From positions 248,001-312,000 of the forward strand of contig NZ_BAYA01000009.1 of NCBI RefSeq assembly GCF_000685015.1: a stretch of DNA of 64,000 nt. Reading direction: 5' to 3'. The notes under the pieces are model-generated. The model ran no database searches, had not been told where the DNA came from, and saw only the letters and a list, made by a program, of their open reading frames with translations. Both the position numbers and the translations under genes were made by a program. Origin of the DNA: Paraburkholderia bannensis NBRC 103871. Lineage in GTDB: Bacteria > Pseudomonadota > Gammaproteobacteria > Burkholderiales > Burkholderiaceae. Position 1 is the first letter of the stretch; each line of letters starts with the position of its first letter. Positions 39,094-52,245 of this stretch are shown in pieces.

Positions 39094-39771
39094 TTACCAG
39101 TCGAGTTCGGTGCCGTCGTACTGGAAGAAGCGGCCATTGAAGACTTCGCGCGCGGCGGCGGCTTCTGCGACTACTTCGCGCATGCCCGCGACGCTTGCCG
39201 TTGCGTCGATGGCCGCATGCGCGCCGCCCATGTCGGTGCGCACCCAGCCGGGATGCAGCGCGATGCAGGTCGCGCGGCGCGTCTGCAACGAGGTGATCTT
39301 GAGCACATCGTTGACGGCCGCCTTGCTCGCCCGGTAGAGCCAGCCAGTCGTGCCGGTGGTCTGCGCAATGCTGCCCATGCGGCTCGACAGCACGCCAAGC
39401 ACGCCGTGCGCCGCATCGACGAGCGGCAGCAGGAGCGGAATGAGCTGCATCGGGCCGCGCACGTTGGTGTTCATCACGTACTCGAAGTCTTCGGCGGTGA
39501 TGGCCTCGACGCCTTCGGTGCGCGGGCCGTACACGCCCGAGACGATCAGCGCCACGTCCAGCCGCTCGCCGTCGAGCTTGCGGCCCAGTGTGGCGATGTC
39601 CTCGGGCTGCGCGATATCGAACTGATAAGTCTGCGCGCCCAGCGCGCGCAGCTCGGCGAGCGACGCTTCGGAACGGGCCGTGGCCAGCACGCGCCAGCCG
39701 GCTTTTGCATACTGGCGCGCGAACTCAAGTCCGAGGCCGCGCGAGGCACCCACAATCAACGCTGTTTTCAT
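39094..39771 (-). CDS. Short-chain dehydrogenase/reductase
   Basis: 225 residues from ATG 39771 with AAAGGTGCAAC before it. NAD(P) site '[33 protein letters not shown]', '[18 protein letters not shown]', catalytic Ser in '[10 protein letters not shown]' and the Y-x-x-x-K 'LYRASK', then '[11 protein letters not shown]'. It resembles CsgA-like or carbonyl-reductase SDRs; substrate unknown. It lies 94 bases after the thiolase gene on the same strand and may belong to the same transcript. Confidence 0.9.
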   Translation of the reverse strand: MKTALIVGASRGLGLEFARQYAKAGWRVLATARSEASLAELRALGAQTYQFDIAQPEDIATLGRKLDGERLDVALIVSGVYGPRTEGVEAITAEDFEYVMNTNVRGPMQLIPLLLPLVDAAHGVLGVLSSRMGSIAQTTGTTGWLYRASKAAVNDVLKITSLQTRRATCIALHPGWVRTDMGGAHAAIDATASVAGMREVVAEAAAAREVFNGRFFQYDGTELDW

Positions 39772-39865
39772 GTTGCACCTTTCTTGTGTGCCGCGATCTT
39801 TGCCCAGCATCGCGTGCAGGGTCTTGCCGCGCGCCGCCTCCCTGCGACGCACGTCAGGCAAGAGC

Positions 39866-41071
39866 CTACATGAGTTCGACGGCCATTGCCGTAGCCTCGC
39901 CGCCGCCGATGCACAGGCTCGCCACGCCGCGCTTGCCGCCGCGCGCACGCAGCGCGCCGATCAGCGTGACGAGAATGCGCGCGCCCGACGCACCGATCGG
40001 ATGCCCCAGCGCGCACGCGCCGCCGTTCACGTTGACCTTGTCGTGCGGCAGGTTGTGCTCCTTCATCGCCGCCATCGTGACCACGGCAAAGGCTTCGTTG
40101 ATCTCGTAGAGATCGACGTCCTCGGCTTTCCAGCCGGTCTTTTCGAACAGCTTCGCGATTGCGCCCACCGGCGCCGTGGTGAACTTCGCGGGCGCCTGGG
40201 CAAAAGTCGTGTGGCCCGCCACGCGCGCGATCGGCTGCACGCCCAGGCGCTTCGCCGTCGATTCGCGCATCATCACGAGCGCCGCGGCGCCGTCCGAAAT
40301 CGACGACGCATTCGCGGCCGTCACCGTACCCGTCTTGCTGAACGCGGGCTTGAGCGTGGGAATCTTGTCGAGGTTGGCCTTGAAGGGCTGTTCGTCGCGC
40401 TCGATGGTCGTTTCGCCTGCGCGCGACGCCACTTTCACGGGCGCGATTTCCCACGCGAACGAGCCGTCTTCGTTGGCGCGTTTCGCACGCTGAAGCGATT
40501 CGATGGCGAAGGCGTCCTGGCGCTCGCGCGAGAAGTCGTATTCGCCCGCGCACTCCTCGGCGAACGTGCCCATCAGGCGGCCCTTGTCGTAAGCGTCTTC
40601 GAGACCGTCGAGGAACATATGGTCGAGCACCTGGCCGTGCCCCATGCGCATGCCGGCGCGCGCCTTCGGCAGCAGGTACGGCGCGTTCGACATGCTTTCC
40701 ATGCCGCCTGCGACGATCACCTCGGCGGAACCGGCCAGCAGCATGTCGTGCGCGAACATCGCTGCGCGCATGCCCGAGCCGCACATCTTGTTCACCGTGG
40801 TCGCGCCTGCCGCGAGCGGCAAGCCCGCGCCCAGCGCCGCCTGGCGCGCGGGCGCCTGGCCCTGCCCCGCGGGCAGCACGCAGCCCATCACCACTTCGTC
40901 GATCTGTTCGGGCTTGAGGCCTGCGCGCTCGACCGCAGCGGCGATGGCCGTCGCGCCCAGTTGCGGCGCCGTCAACGAAGCGAATTCGCCCTGAAAACCG
41001 GCCATCGGCGTACGCGTGGCGGCCACGATCACGATGGCGTCCTGTTGCGGGTTTTTCTGTGTCTCACTCAT
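39866..41071 (-). CDS. Acetyl-CoA acetyltransferase (thiolase II family)
   Basis: 401 residues from ATG 41071, chosen because AAGGAGG lies six bases upstream; ATG 41077 would begin inside the ribosome site. Active-site Cys97 in '[21 protein letters not shown]', '[12 protein letters not shown]', His in '[20 protein letters not shown]' and Cys in '[15 protein letters not shown]'. It joins or cleaves acetoacetyl-CoA; fatty-acid or branched-chain degradation is possible. It follows aceK by 44 bases on the same strand. Confidence 0.95.
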   Translation of the reverse strand: MSETQKNPQQDAIVIVAATRTPMAGFQGEFASLTAPQLGATAIAAAVERAGLKPEQIDEVVMGCVLPAGQGQAPARQAALGAGLPLAAGATTVNKMCGSGMRAAMFAHDMLLAGSAEVIVAGGMESMSNAPYLLPKARAGMRMGHGQVLDHMFLDGLEDAYDKGRLMGTFAEECAGEYDFSRERQDAFAIESLQRAKRANEDGSFAWEIAPVKVASRAGETTIERDEQPFKANLDKIPTLKPAFSKTGTVTAANASSISDGAAALVMMRESTAKRLGVQPIARVAGHTTFAQAPAKFTTAPVGAIAKLFEKTGWKAEDVDLYEINEAFAVVTMAAMKEHNLPHDKVNVNGGACALGHPIGASGARILVTLIGALRARGGKRGVASLCIGGGEATAMAVELM

Positions 41072-41115
41072 GTCCATCCTCCTTGTTCATAGGTTCGATG
41101 TTGTGTCGCGGCGCG

Positions 41116-42915
41116 CTAAGCGGCACGCGCTGCATCGGTGTCCTTCAAAAAGCGCTCCGGATAACGCGTGCGAAAGCGCTCCGTTTCGTCGTACGGCAGG
41201 CAATCGGGCACTTCGCCCGCCAGCAGCCGCGCCTTGCTTTCCTGCCAGAGCGCAGGCTCGAAAAAGTCGGCGTGATGGGCGAGGAAATAGCGCTTCACGC
41301 GCGGATCGCCGAGCAAAAACGTGCCGTACGTCTGCGGGAAAATATCGCGCGGCCCCACCGCGTACCACGGCTCGTCCGATAGTTCGTCATCCTCATAACG
41401 TGGCGCGGGCACGGCGCGCACGTTGCAATCGGTGAGGTATTCGATTTCATCGTAGTCGTAGAACACCACGCGGCCATGACGCGTCACGCCGAAATTCTTG
41501 TAGAGCATGTCGCCCGGAAAGATATTCGCGCGCATCAGGTCTTTCACCGCGTTGCCGTATTCACGGATGCCGTGTTCGACGTCCGCGTCGCTGCCGTTTT
41601 GCAGCCAGAGATTGAGCGGCACCATGCGGCGCTCGATGTAGAGATGGCGAATCACGAGCTTGTCGCCTTCGTATTCGATCATCGAAGGCGCGAGCGTTTC
41701 CAGCTCCTTGATGAGCGCGTCGTCCAGCCGGGCGATGGGCAGCGCGACGCTCGAATATTCGAGCGTATCGGCCAGACGCCCCAGGCGGTCGTGGCGCTTC
41801 ACCAGTTGGTACTTCGCTTGCACCTGCTCGCGCGTGGTTTCCTTCGGCGCGGGAAAACTGTCCTTGATGACCTTGAACACGTACGGGAACGACGGCAGCG
41901 TGAACACGATCATCACCATGCCGCGAATGCCGGGCGCGGCGACGAACCGGTCGCTCGAATGCGAAAGATGGTGCAGCAGGTCGCGATAGAACAGGTTCTT
42001 GCCCTGCTTCTGCAAGCCAAGCGACGTGTAGATTTCGCCCTTCGCCTTGCGCGGCATGATGGAGCGCAGGAACTCGACATACGCGGACGGCACTTCCATG
42101 TCCACGCAGAAATACGAGTGCGCGAAGCTGAACATGATGAGCGCGGGATCGGTGCGCAGCAGCACCGTATCGAGCGCGAGCTTGCCGCCCTCGACATGGC
42201 GGATCGGCACGACGAACGGCACGACGATCTCGCCGTTGACGATGCGCCCGACGATATACGCCGACTGGTTGCGAAAGAACAGCGAAGCGAGCGTATGAAT
42301 CTGGAAATTCGCCTTGGGCTCGACGGCGCCGAAGGTGTCGAACATCGTCTGCATCACGCAGCCCACATCGCGCTCCAGATCCTCGAACGGCGTCTCCAGC
42401 TGGAAATTCGTGACGATGCGCGCGAGCGTGGCGGCCAGGCCGTCCGTGGCCGGGTAGTAAGCGCGATAAGTCGGCTTGGCGGCAGGCTCGTCGTTCTCGA
42501 TATATTCGGTCGAGATCGCGGGCCGCACGAACATGAAAGCGTTATTGAAGTACGAGCGATGCAGGATCTTGCTGCACACCGAATTGAAAAACGTCTCGGC
42601 GCATTCAGGCTGCCGGTGCGTGGTCAGCAAGCCGATGTAGTGCAGCTTGATCTGCTCCCACACTTCGTCGTCGATCGTTTCGGCGTCGTATTCGTCTTCA
42701 AGTGCGTGCACGCATTCGCGCACGCGCTGGTCGTAGGACGCGATGCGATCGCGCGCGAGCTGCTGCAGGCCGCGCCAGTCGGCGGCTTCGAAACACGCCC
42801 TCGCCTGCACCGCCGCCGCGCAGAAGCTCTGGTAATGGCGGTCGAAACCTTCGAGGAGGGTCTGCGCCACATCGAAGCCGATCTGCGAGGACAGCAGTTT
42901 CGGAAAATGCCTCAT
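41116..42915 (-). CDS. aceK: Isocitrate dehydrogenase kinase/phosphatase
   Basis: 599 residues, full family length. It starts '[39 protein letters not shown]' and contains the regulatory N-domain and the kinase-like fold ('[46 protein letters not shown]', '[31 protein letters not shown]', the Y-D-Y-D-E metal site). It switches isocitrate dehydrogenase between active and phosphorylated forms, sending carbon to the glyoxylate shunt on acetate or fatty acids. aceA/aceB are not in this window. Upstream, 22 bases away, is a MerR regulator. Confidence 0.97.
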   Translation of the reverse strand: MRHFPKLLSSQIGFDVAQTLLEGFDRHYQSFCAAAVQARACFEAADWRGLQQLARDRIASYDQRVRECVHALEDEYDAETIDDEVWEQIKLHYIGLLTTHRQPECAETFFNSVCSKILHRSYFNNAFMFVRPAISTEYIENDEPAAKPTYRAYYPATDGLAATLARIVTNFQLETPFEDLERDVGCVMQTMFDTFGAVEPKANFQIHTLASLFFRNQSAYIVGRIVNGEIVVPFVVPIRHVEGGKLALDTVLLRTDPALIMFSFAHSYFCVDMEVPSAYVEFLRSIMPRKAKGEIYTSLGLQKQGKNLFYRDLLHHLSHSSDRFVAAPGIRGMVMIVFTLPSFPYVFKVIKDSFPAPKETTREQVQAKYQLVKRHDRLGRLADTLEYSSVALPIARLDDALIKELETLAPSMIEYEGDKLVIRHLYIERRMVPLNLWLQNGSDADVEHGIREYGNAVKDLMRANIFPGDMLYKNFGVTRHGRVVFYDYDEIEYLTDCNVRAVPAPRYEDDELSDEPWYAVGPRDIFPQTYGTFLLGDPRVKRYFLAHHADFFEPALWQESKARLLAGEVPDCLPYDETERFRTRYPERFLKDTDAARAA

Positions 42916-42937
42916 GGCGCGCTCGGATTCCGTTCGC

Positions 42938-43357
42938 CTACTTCGTTTCGGACGCGGCCTGCCGCACGTCGCCCGCCGTGTTTTTTTCGAGCAGCGCGCG
43001 CGCCTGCGCTTCGTACTGCGCGAGGTCTTCGAGCGTGGCGTCGAGATCGTCGCGCTGCCGCTCCAGAATTTCGCGGTGGCGCACCACCGTGTCGAGGAAG
43101 GCCTGCAACTGCGGCAGCGTATCGGTCGGCGATTCGTAGAGATCGAGCAGCGCGCGGATTTCGTTGAGCGTGAAACCCAGGCGCTTGCCGCGCAGCGTCA
43201 GCCTCAGGCGCGTACGGTCGCGGCCCGAAAACACGCGCTTGAGGCCGCCGGCGCCTTCGCGGCTCGGCGCGAGCAGGCCCTGGTCTTCGTAGAAACGGAT
43301 CGCGCGGGGCGTCACGTCAAATTCGCGGGCGAGCTCGGTAATCGTGTACTGGTTCAT
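42938..43357 (-). CDS. MerR-family regulator, LiuR-like
   Basis: 139 residues from ATG 43357: '[35 protein letters not shown]', a winged-helix MerR HTH very like LiuR, the repressor of branched-chain amino-acid (leucine/isovalerate) breakdown. The rest is a dimer coiled coil ('[45 protein letters not shown]'). It lacks a Cys cluster for metals. Its gene is only 22 bases before aceK, so it may regulate aceK-thiolase-SDR; that is inference from position. Confidence 0.85.
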   Translation of the reverse strand: MNQYTITELAREFDVTPRAIRFYEDQGLLAPSREGAGGLKRVFSGRDRTRLRLTLRGKRLGFTLNEIRALLDLYESPTDTLPQLQAFLDTVVRHREILERQRDDLDATLEDLAQYEAQARALLEKNTAGDVRQAASETK

Positions 43358-43578
43358 AAGGGGCGCGGCTCGCCGGGGCCGGATTCGGTCGGGCGGCATG
43401 GCTATCGTTGGGATCGACGTTTACGTTATCGTCAAGTCCGCGCTCGCGCAACCGTCGGCGCAGCTTCCCCGTTGTTCCGCATGCCGGAACAGTCAACCGG
43501 GCCGCCAGCAGAAATGCCGCAATGCGGCGACAATGCCGATTGACGAGACAGACGATAACGACACGAGACACCCCCACG

Positions 43579-44649
43579 ATGAACGCCCTCGAACACCAGC
43601 TCGATTACCCTTTCGCCGACACGCTGCCCGACGCGGGCCAGGCCTTCGACGTCGCGCCCGGCGTGAAATGGCTGCGCATGCCGCTGCCCTTCGTGCTCGA
43701 CCACATCAACCTCTGGCTGCTGCGCGACGAGATCGACGGCCGCCAGGGCTGGACGGTGGTGGACTGCGGCATCACCGACGACACGATCAAGGCGCACTGG
43801 GAGCGCGTGTTCGAGAGCCAGCTCGAAGGCCTGCCGGTGCTGCGCGTGCTGGTCACGCACTGCCATCCCGACCACATCGGCCTCGCGCACTGGATCTGCG
43901 CGGGCGGCGACAAGGCGCGCTGGGACGTGCGCCTGTGGACGACGCTCGGCGAATACATGAGCGCCTGCGTGCTGGCTTCGGGCAACGGCTCGAACGCGGG
44001 CGGCGAAGGCGCGGCGCGCCATTTCGCCCGCCACGGCGTCACCGACGAAGCCTCGCTCGATCAGTTGCGCACGCGCCGCAACTACTATTCGAATCTCGTG
44101 CCCGCGCTACCCTCGCAGTACCGCCGCCTGCGCGAAGCCGATGTCGTGCGCATCGGCGGGCGCGACTGGCGCGTCGTCACTGGCTTCGGCCATTCGCCCG
44201 AGCATTGCGCGCTGCTGTGCGAGCAAACCGGCGTGCTGATTTCGGGCGACATGGTGCTGCCGCGCATCTCGACCAATGTGTCGGTGTTCGACATGGAGCC
44301 GGAAGGCAATCCGCTCGGCCTGTACCTCGAATCGCTGGGCCGCTACGAGACGATGGCCGACGACACGCTCGTGCTGCCGTCGCACGGCAAGCCGTTCCGC
44401 GGCCTGCACACGCGCATCGCGCAGCTTCGCGCGCACCACGACGCGCGCCTGGCCGAAGTGCTCGAAGCCTGCACGGGCGCGCCGCAATGCGCCGCCGACA
44501 TCGTGCCGCTCATGTTCAAGCGCAAGCTCGACATGCACCAGTTGACCTTCGCGCTGGGCGAAGCGCTCGCGCATTTGCACCTGCTCTGGCTTGAGGGCAA
44601 GCTCACGCGCCATATCGGCGAGGACGGCGTGATCCTTTTTTCGGCTTAA
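43579..44649 (+). CDS. MBL-fold metallohydrolase with C-terminal winged helix
   Basis: 356 residues from ATG 43579. Zinc motif THCHPDHIG (H94, H96, D98, H99), further ligands in 'GFGHSPEHCALL', 'ISGDMVLP' and 'LPSHGKPF'. After about residue 270 a winged-helix tail follows ('APQCAADIVPLMFKRKLDMHQLTFALGEALAHLHLLWLEGKLTRH'), the BLACT-type C-terminal domain. Probably a thioesterase or glyoxalase-II-like hydrolase. It diverges from the MerR-aceK unit, so the regulator may also control it. Confidence 0.88.
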   Translation: MNALEHQLDYPFADTLPDAGQAFDVAPGVKWLRMPLPFVLDHINLWLLRDEIDGRQGWTVVDCGITDDTIKAHWERVFESQLEGLPVLRVLVTHCHPDHIGLAHWICAGGDKARWDVRLWTTLGEYMSACVLASGNGSNAGGEGAARHFARHGVTDEASLDQLRTRRNYYSNLVPALPSQYRRLREADVVRIGGRDWRVVTGFGHSPEHCALLCEQTGVLISGDMVLPRISTNVSVFDMEPEGNPLGLYLESLGRYETMADDTLVLPSHGKPFRGLHTRIAQLRAHHDARLAEVLEACTGAPQCAADIVPLMFKRKLDMHQLTFALGEALAHLHLLWLEGKLTRHIGEDGVILFSA

Positions 44650-44665
44650 AAAACAGCACTAAAAC

Positions 44666-44699
44666 AAAAGGGGCGGCTCGAATTGAGCCGCCCCTCTTC
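44666..44699. terminator. Bidirectional terminator
   Basis: AGGGGCGGCTC-gaatt-GAGCCGCCCCT between the converging MBL gene and lolA, with TTTTGTTTTAG on the minus strand. Confidence 0.88.
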
Positions 44700-44729
44700 A
44701 TTTCAGGCTACGACGCGTATCAACGCTTA

Positions 44730-45470
44730 TCAGTTCGCGCCGCCCGTGATCACATCGGCGCCCTTGGGACGCACGAACTTGAACGTCGACGCCGGCAGCG
44801 ACGGATTCTTCTCGATGTTCGAGAAGGTCAGCAGCGTCACGTTGCCGAACACATCGTGCAGTTCCATCGCTTCGAGGTTGCCGTCGCGAAAGCCGATGCC
44901 CACGCTCTTGAACTGCGTGTCCTTCGCCTTCGGGATCAGCTGGAGCCAGTCGATGCCGTTCTTGACGCCCGCGTCCGAGAGCGTGAAGTTCTTGTCCAGG
45001 TCGTTGCTGCCGAACAGGATCGCCGCCGGGCTCGCGCCGAGCGCGCCGCCCAGCTTGCGCTCGGTGACCTGGTTCAGGTCTTTGTCGTAGACGTAGAGGT
45101 TGTCGCCGTCCGACTGCAGCAGTTGCTGGTACGGCTTTTCATACGACCAGACGAACTTGCCGGGGCGCGCGAACACGAACGAGCCGCTCGACACCTTGGC
45201 GTTGAGCGTGGCCGTGGCGATGGCGTCGCTGGCGTTTTTGGCGTTCGACGGCGTCTTGAGTTCGCGCTGCACGAAGCTGCCGCGCGCGGCGTGCACCTGC
45301 GCGACGAACTGCTTGAGCTGATCGGTGCCGCTGGCGTAGGCTTGCCCCGCCATGACAAGCGTGGCGCCCAGCGCGACGGTGACGGCGCGCGCCGCACGAG
45401 CCAGCGTCGAGCCGTTCATCAAGCCATTAAAGCCGTTCTGGCGGGCGGAATGTCCTGCGAAAAACTGCAT
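44730..45470 (-). CDS. lolA: Outer-membrane lipoprotein carrier protein LolA
   Basis: 246 residues from ATG 45470, supported by GGAG eight bases upstream; ATG 45419 gives a more normal signal-peptide n-region. Signal peptide '[18 protein letters not shown]', then '[19 protein letters not shown]', '[46 protein letters not shown]', the half-barrel that carries lipoproteins across the periplasm from LolCDE to LolB. 48 bases after ftsK. Confidence 0.95.
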   Translation of the reverse strand: MQFFAGHSARQNGFNGLMNGSTLARAARAVTVALGATLVMAGQAYASGTDQLKQFVAQVHAARGSFVQRELKTPSNAKNASDAIATATLNAKVSSGSFVFARPGKFVWSYEKPYQQLLQSDGDNLYVYDKDLNQVTERKLGGALGASPAAILFGSNDLDKNFTLSDAGVKNGIDWLQLIPKAKDTQFKSVGIGFRDGNLEAMELHDVFGNVTLLTFSNIEKNPSLPASTFKFVRPKGADVITGGAN

Positions 45471-45518
45471 CTATCGTTCTCCAATAGCGTAATGACTACG
45501 CGGGGGTGCGCGTACGCG

Positions 45519-47837
45519 TCAATCGGCGTCGCGCGTGGGCGCGAGGATTTCGCGGTTGCCGCTCGACGACATCGCCGAAACCAGCCCCGACTGCTCCATC
45601 TGCTCAAGCAGCCGCGCAGCACGGTTATACCCGATGCGCAGATGCCGCTGCACAAGCGAAATCGACGCGCGCTTGTTCTTGATGACCACTTCGACGGCCT
45701 GGTCGTAGAGCGGATCGGACTCGTCGCCCGTTCCCGAAGCACTTGCCGTGCCCTCGTCGCCCTCGCCCGTCACGCCGCCTTCGAGAATGCCCTCGATATA
45801 GTTCGGCTCGCCCTGCTCCTTGAGCTTGTCCACCACGCGGTGCACTTCGTCGTCGCCGACAAACGCCCCGTGCACCCGCACCGGCAGGCCGCTGCCCGGC
45901 GGCAGGTACAGCATGTCGCCCATGCCGAGCAGCGATTCCGCGCCCATCTGGTCGAGAATCGTGCGCGAGTCGATCTTCGACGACACCTGGAACGCCATGC
46001 GCGTCGGCACGTTGGCCTTGATGAGGCCGGTGATGACGTCCACCGACGGACGCTGGGTCGCGAGAATCAGGTGGATGCCGGCCGCGCGCGCCTTCTGGGC
46101 GATGCGCGCAATCAGTTCTTCGACCTTCTTGCCGACCACCATCATCAGGTCGGCCAGTTCGTCGATCACGACGACGATATGCGGCAGCTTCTGGCACGGC
46201 TCCGGATCGTCCGGCGTGAGGCTGAACGGATTCGGGATCTTTTCCTCGCGCTTGTTCGCCTCTTCGATCTTGTTGTTGTAGCCCGCGAGATTGCGCACGC
46301 CCAGCTTGCTCATGAGCTTGTAGCGGCGCTCCATCTCGGCCACCGTCCAGTTCAGCGCGTTGCCGGCCTGGCGCATGTCGGTCACGACCGGGCAGAGCAG
46401 ATGCGGAATGCCCTCGTAGACGCTCATTTCGAGCATCTTCGGGTCGATCAGGATCATGCGCACCTGTTCGGCGCTGGCCTTGTAGAGCAGCGACAGGATC
46501 ATCGCGTTGATACCGACCGACTTGCCCGAGCCGGTCGTGCCAGCCACCAGCAGGTGAGGCATCTTGGCGAGATCGGCGCACACCGGCTTGCCGCCGATGT
46601 CCTTGCCCAGACCCATGGTGAGCGCCGAAGGCGCATCGGCATAGACCGCCGAGCCGAGGATTTCCGACAGTCGCACGGTCTGGCGGCGCTGGTTCGGCAG
46701 TTCGAGCGCCATGCAGTTCTTGCCCGGGATCGTCTCCACCACGCGGATCGACACGAGCGAGAGCGAGCGCGCGAGATCCTTCGCGAGGTTCACGATCTGG
46801 CTGCCCTTCACGCCGGTGGCGGGCTCGATTTCGTAGCGCGTCACGACCGGGCCGGGATAGGCGGCGACCACGGCCACATCGACGCCGAAGTCCTTGAGCT
46901 TCTTCTCGATGAGACGCGAGGTGAATTCGAGCGTGTCGTCCGAGATGGTTTCCTGGGCAGCGGGCGCGGGATCGAGCAGCGAAATCGCCGGCAAGGTGGA
47001 GTCGCCCGGCAGGTCGGTGAAAAGCGGCACCTGGCGCTCTTTTTCGACGCGCTCCGAGCGCTGCGGCGTGACCACCGGCGGCACGATCGTGACCGGCTCG
47101 TGTTCCTCGATCTTGACGCGGCCGCGTTCGACCTTGCCTTCGCGCTTGACCGCGGCGGCTTCGCCGAGCTTGCGGTCGCTGCGTTCCTCACGGCGCAGGC
47201 GCGCCATCGTCACGGCGTTGATGATGGATTCGCCGACCTTCTCGGACACCGAAAGCCACGAAAAGCGGAAATACAGCGACAGGCCAATGCCCAGCGCGAG
47301 CAGCAGCGCGAGCGTGCCGCCCGTGAAGCCGAGCGCGTGCGAGACGCCGCGCGCGACGGCCTCCCCCACCACGCCGCCGGGCGCGCGCGGCAGTTGCACC
47401 TTGAGCGACCACATGCGCAGCGCCTCGATGCCGTCGCAGGCGAGCAGCACCAGCACGAACGCGAAGGCCTCGGCGACCCAGCTGTGGTCGCGCGGCTTGT
47501 CTTCGTCCTCGTCGTCGGCAAGCGCCTCGTGGCGCGTGATGCGCCGGTAGTTCTTCGAGATATGTCGCGCCAGGATCACGACCCACCAGTAGGCCGACAG
47601 GCCAAACAGCAGCAGCAGGATGTCCGACGTCCAGGCGCCCACGCGCCCGGCCCAGTTCGCGATGTGGTCGACCTGGGCGGCATGCGTCCAGCTCGGGTCG
47701 CGCCGGCTGTAGCTGATGAGCGCCATCAGCAGGAACACGCCTAGCGCGACCTGCAGGATCCAGCGAATTTCGGTGAAAAGGCGCGACATGCGATGAGGCA
47801 ATGCCTGCGCCTGCGCGGTAAAGGGAGCTTTGGCCAT
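45519..47837 (-). CDS. ftsK: DNA translocase FtsK
   Basis: 772 residues. Four membrane helices near the N-terminus (about 25-45, 70-92, 118-134, 172-192), a linker of about 80 residues (shorter than E. coli), then alpha-beta RecA-like motor with Walker A 'GTTGSGKSV' (433-441) and Walker B '[15 protein letters not shown]', and the C-terminal gamma winged helix ('[47 protein letters not shown]') that reads KOPS and activates XerCD. It moves chromosome ends through the closing septum. Followed by lolA in the usual order. Confidence 0.97.
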   Translation of the reverse strand: MAKAPFTAQAQALPHRMSRLFTEIRWILQVALGVFLLMALISYSRRDPSWTHAAQVDHIANWAGRVGAWTSDILLLLFGLSAYWWVVILARHISKNYRRITRHEALADDEDEDKPRDHSWVAEAFAFVLVLLACDGIEALRMWSLKVQLPRAPGGVVGEAVARGVSHALGFTGGTLALLLALGIGLSLYFRFSWLSVSEKVGESIINAVTMARLRREERSDRKLGEAAAVKREGKVERGRVKIEEHEPVTIVPPVVTPQRSERVEKERQVPLFTDLPGDSTLPAISLLDPAPAAQETISDDTLEFTSRLIEKKLKDFGVDVAVVAAYPGPVVTRYEIEPATGVKGSQIVNLAKDLARSLSLVSIRVVETIPGKNCMALELPNQRRQTVRLSEILGSAVYADAPSALTMGLGKDIGGKPVCADLAKMPHLLVAGTTGSGKSVGINAMILSLLYKASAEQVRMILIDPKMLEMSVYEGIPHLLCPVVTDMRQAGNALNWTVAEMERRYKLMSKLGVRNLAGYNNKIEEANKREEKIPNPFSLTPDDPEPCQKLPHIVVVIDELADLMMVVGKKVEELIARIAQKARAAGIHLILATQRPSVDVITGLIKANVPTRMAFQVSSKIDSRTILDQMGAESLLGMGDMLYLPPGSGLPVRVHGAFVGDDEVHRVVDKLKEQGEPNYIEGILEGGVTGEGDEGTASASGTGDESDPLYDQAVEVVIKNKRASISLVQRHLRIGYNRAARLLEQMEQSGLVSAMSSSGNREILAPTRDAD

Positions 47838-49221
<1,384 letters not shown>

Positions 49222-49310
49222 GCAGCAGCCAAGCAGCAGCGAAGCGATGACCGGCAAGCCGGTAAAATAGCGCCCTGACGTCTGGCGGCGCGAATCGCAA
49301 GCAGTAAAGA

Positions 49311-49342
49311 GGGTCGCGGCCAGCCAGCCTGCGGCCCTTTTT
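49311..49342 (+). terminator. trxB terminator
   Basis: GGGTCGC ... GCGGCCC (one G-T pair) and TTTTT, 90 bases after trxB. A TAAAAT lies at 49264-49269 before it, so a very short RNA could also arise here. Confidence 0.7.
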
Positions 49343-49387
49343 CATTGGCGCCGCACGCGACATTTCTCCGCATCAAGATCGACTCAC

Positions 49388-50155
49388 ATGCCCAAGAACG
49401 TCCCCCATCCGGGCGAACCCAAGCGCCCCGCCAGCCAGCGTCCGGCCGCGGCGCCCGTCGCTGCGCCCGCGCCTGCGCTGGAACCCGGCAAGGCGGCTAG
49501 CGGCTTCTCCGGCCTCGGCAGCCTGCGCGATGCGCTCAAGACCCAGACGCGCGAGCGTGAGCGCGAACGCGTCGCCGCGAAAGCCGCGCGCGTGGAAGCC
49601 GCCGCCGACAGCGACCTGTTCCGCCGCGAGATCGGCCAGGTCGCGCCGCTGGTGGCGCCGCCGCGCGCCCAGCCGCGCCGCTCAGCGCCCGCCCCGCTGC
49701 CCTTGCAGACGCAACTCGACGAACAGGCCGTGCTGCACGAAGCGATTTCCGACGAGTTCGATCCGGAAGCCCTGCTCGACACCGACGATTCGCTCTACTA
49801 CCACCGCCCCGGCATCAGCGAGGAAGTCGTCAAGAAGCTGCGGCGCGGCACGTGGATCGTGCAGGCGCAGCTCGATTTGCACGGCATGCGCCGCGAGGAA
49901 GCGCGCGAGGCGTTGCAGACGTTCATCCGCGAAGCCGGCAAGCGCGGGCTGCGCTGCGTACGCGTGATTCACGGCAAGGGACTGGGCTCCGTCGGCAAGG
50001 AGCCGGTACTCAAGGGCAAGGTGCGCGCGTGGCTCGTGCAGAAGGAAGAAGTGATCGCATTCTGCCAGGCGCGGCCACATGACGGCGGCGCGGGCGCGGT
50101 GCTCGTGCTGTTGCAGCCGCATTCGCACGGGCATGGCCAGCACGGGCATCTTTGA
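49388..50155 (+). CDS. Smr-domain protein
   Basis: 255 residues. The N-terminal 140 are Ala/Pro/Arg-rich and probably disordered. The Smr domain begins near 155: 'WIVQAQLDLHGMRREEAREALQTFIREAGKRGLRCVRVIHGKGLGS', with the L-D-L-H-G and H-G-K-G motifs of MutS2/SmrA nucleases, and ends 'LQPHSHGHGQHGHL', a His-rich tip. Relatives are DNA- or RNA-nicking endonucleases; SmrB acts on collided ribosomes. Which applies here is unknown. Confidence 0.88.
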   Translation: MPKNVPHPGEPKRPASQRPAAAPVAAPAPALEPGKAASGFSGLGSLRDALKTQTRERERERVAAKAARVEAAADSDLFRREIGQVAPLVAPPRAQPRRSAPAPLPLQTQLDEQAVLHEAISDEFDPEALLDTDDSLYYHRPGISEEVVKKLRRGTWIVQAQLDLHGMRREEAREALQTFIREAGKRGLRCVRVIHGKGLGSVGKEPVLKGKVRAWLVQKEEVIAFCQARPHDGGAGAVLVLLQPHSHGHGQHGHL

Positions 50156-50178
50156 TCCCACAACTCGCAACGCCCAAC

Positions 50179-50216
50179 AAAAAACCCGTTCCTGCTGACG
50201 CAGCGAACGGGTTTTT
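50179..50216. terminator. Bidirectional terminator
   Basis: AAAACCCGTTC ... GAACGGGTTTTT between the Smr gene and the converging sugar transporter operon. Confidence 0.9.
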
Positions 50217-50236
50217 CTATTTAGCGTGTCGCTCGA

Positions 50237-51355
<1,119 letters not shown>

Positions 51356-51387
51356 GCTATGAATCCTTTTAATCGATTGAGCTCGAA

Positions 51388-52245
51388 TTAGCCCTTCACC
51401 GCGCCCGCCGTGAGACCGCGCACGAAGTAGCGGCCGGCGATGACGTAGACGAGCAGCGTGGGCAGCGCGGCGATGATCGCGCCGGCCATGTCGACGTTGT
51501 ATTCCTTCACGCCCGTGGACGTGTTCACGAGATTGTTCAGCGCCACCGTAATCGGCATCGAATCGACGCCCGAGAACACGATACCGAACAGGAAGTCATT
51601 CCAGATCTGCGTGAATTGCCAGATCAGGCACACCATGAAAATGGGCAGCGAGATCGGCAGCATGATGCGCGTGAAGATCATGAAGAAGCCGGCGCCGTCG
51701 ATGCGCGCAGCCTTTACGAGTTCAGCCGGCACGCTCACGTAGAAGTTGCGGAAGAACATCGTCGTGAACGCGATACCGTAGACCACGTGCACCAGCACGA
51801 GACCACCGATCGTGTTCGACAGGCCGAAGAAGCCTTCAAGACGCGCCATCGGCAGGAGAATCGCCTGGAACGGGATGAAGCAGCCCACCAGCAGCATCGT
51901 GAAGAGCGCGTCCGCGCCGCGGAAGCGCCAGTGCGTGAGCACGTAACCATTGAACGCGCCGATGATCGACGAGATCAGCACGGCCGGAATCACCATCTTC
52001 ACCGAGTTCATGAAGAACGGCTGCATGCCGTCGCAACGCACGCCGGTGCAGGCCTCGCTCCACGCCTTCACCCACGGCGCGAAACTCGGGTGTGCGGGCA
52101 GCGTGAGCATGTTGCCCGTGTGCAGCTCGTCGAGCGTCTTGAACGACGTCGACAGCATCACGTAGAGCGGGAACAGGAAGTACAACGCGAACAGGATCAG
52201 CACCGCGTAGATGACAACGCGGCTCACCTTCATCTTAGGCTGCAT
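51388..52245 (-). CDS. Sugar ABC transporter permease 2 (GtsC/MalG-like)
   Basis: 285 residues, six membrane helices, MalG-type start 'SRVVIYAVLILFALYFLFPLYVMLSTSFKT' and EAA loop 'ELVKAARIDGAGFFMIFTRIMLPISLPIFMV'. A periplasmic insert with a Cys pair ('ACTGVRCDGMQPFFMNSVKM') is typical of glucose/mannose importers. It overlaps the preceding permease gene by 11 bases and lies 32 bases before the ATPase gene. Confidence 0.93.
   Translation of the reverse strand: MQPKMKVSRVVIYAVLILFALYFLFPLYVMLSTSFKTLDELHTGNMLTLPAHPSFAPWVKAWSEACTGVRCDGMQPFFMNSVKMVIPAVLISSIIGAFNGYVLTHWRFRGADALFTMLLVGCFIPFQAILLPMARLEGFFGLSNTIGGLVLVHVVYGIAFTTMFFRNFYVSVPAELVKAARIDGAGFFMIFTRIMLPISLPIFMVCLIWQFTQIWNDFLFGIVFSGVDSMPITVALNNLVNTSTGVKEYNVDMAGAIIAALPTLLVYVIAGRYFVRGLTAGAVKG

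Noticed and set aside
44856..47744. 962-codon plus-strand frame
   Set aside because: Antisense to lolA and ftsK; composition typical of shadow frames, no ribosome site.
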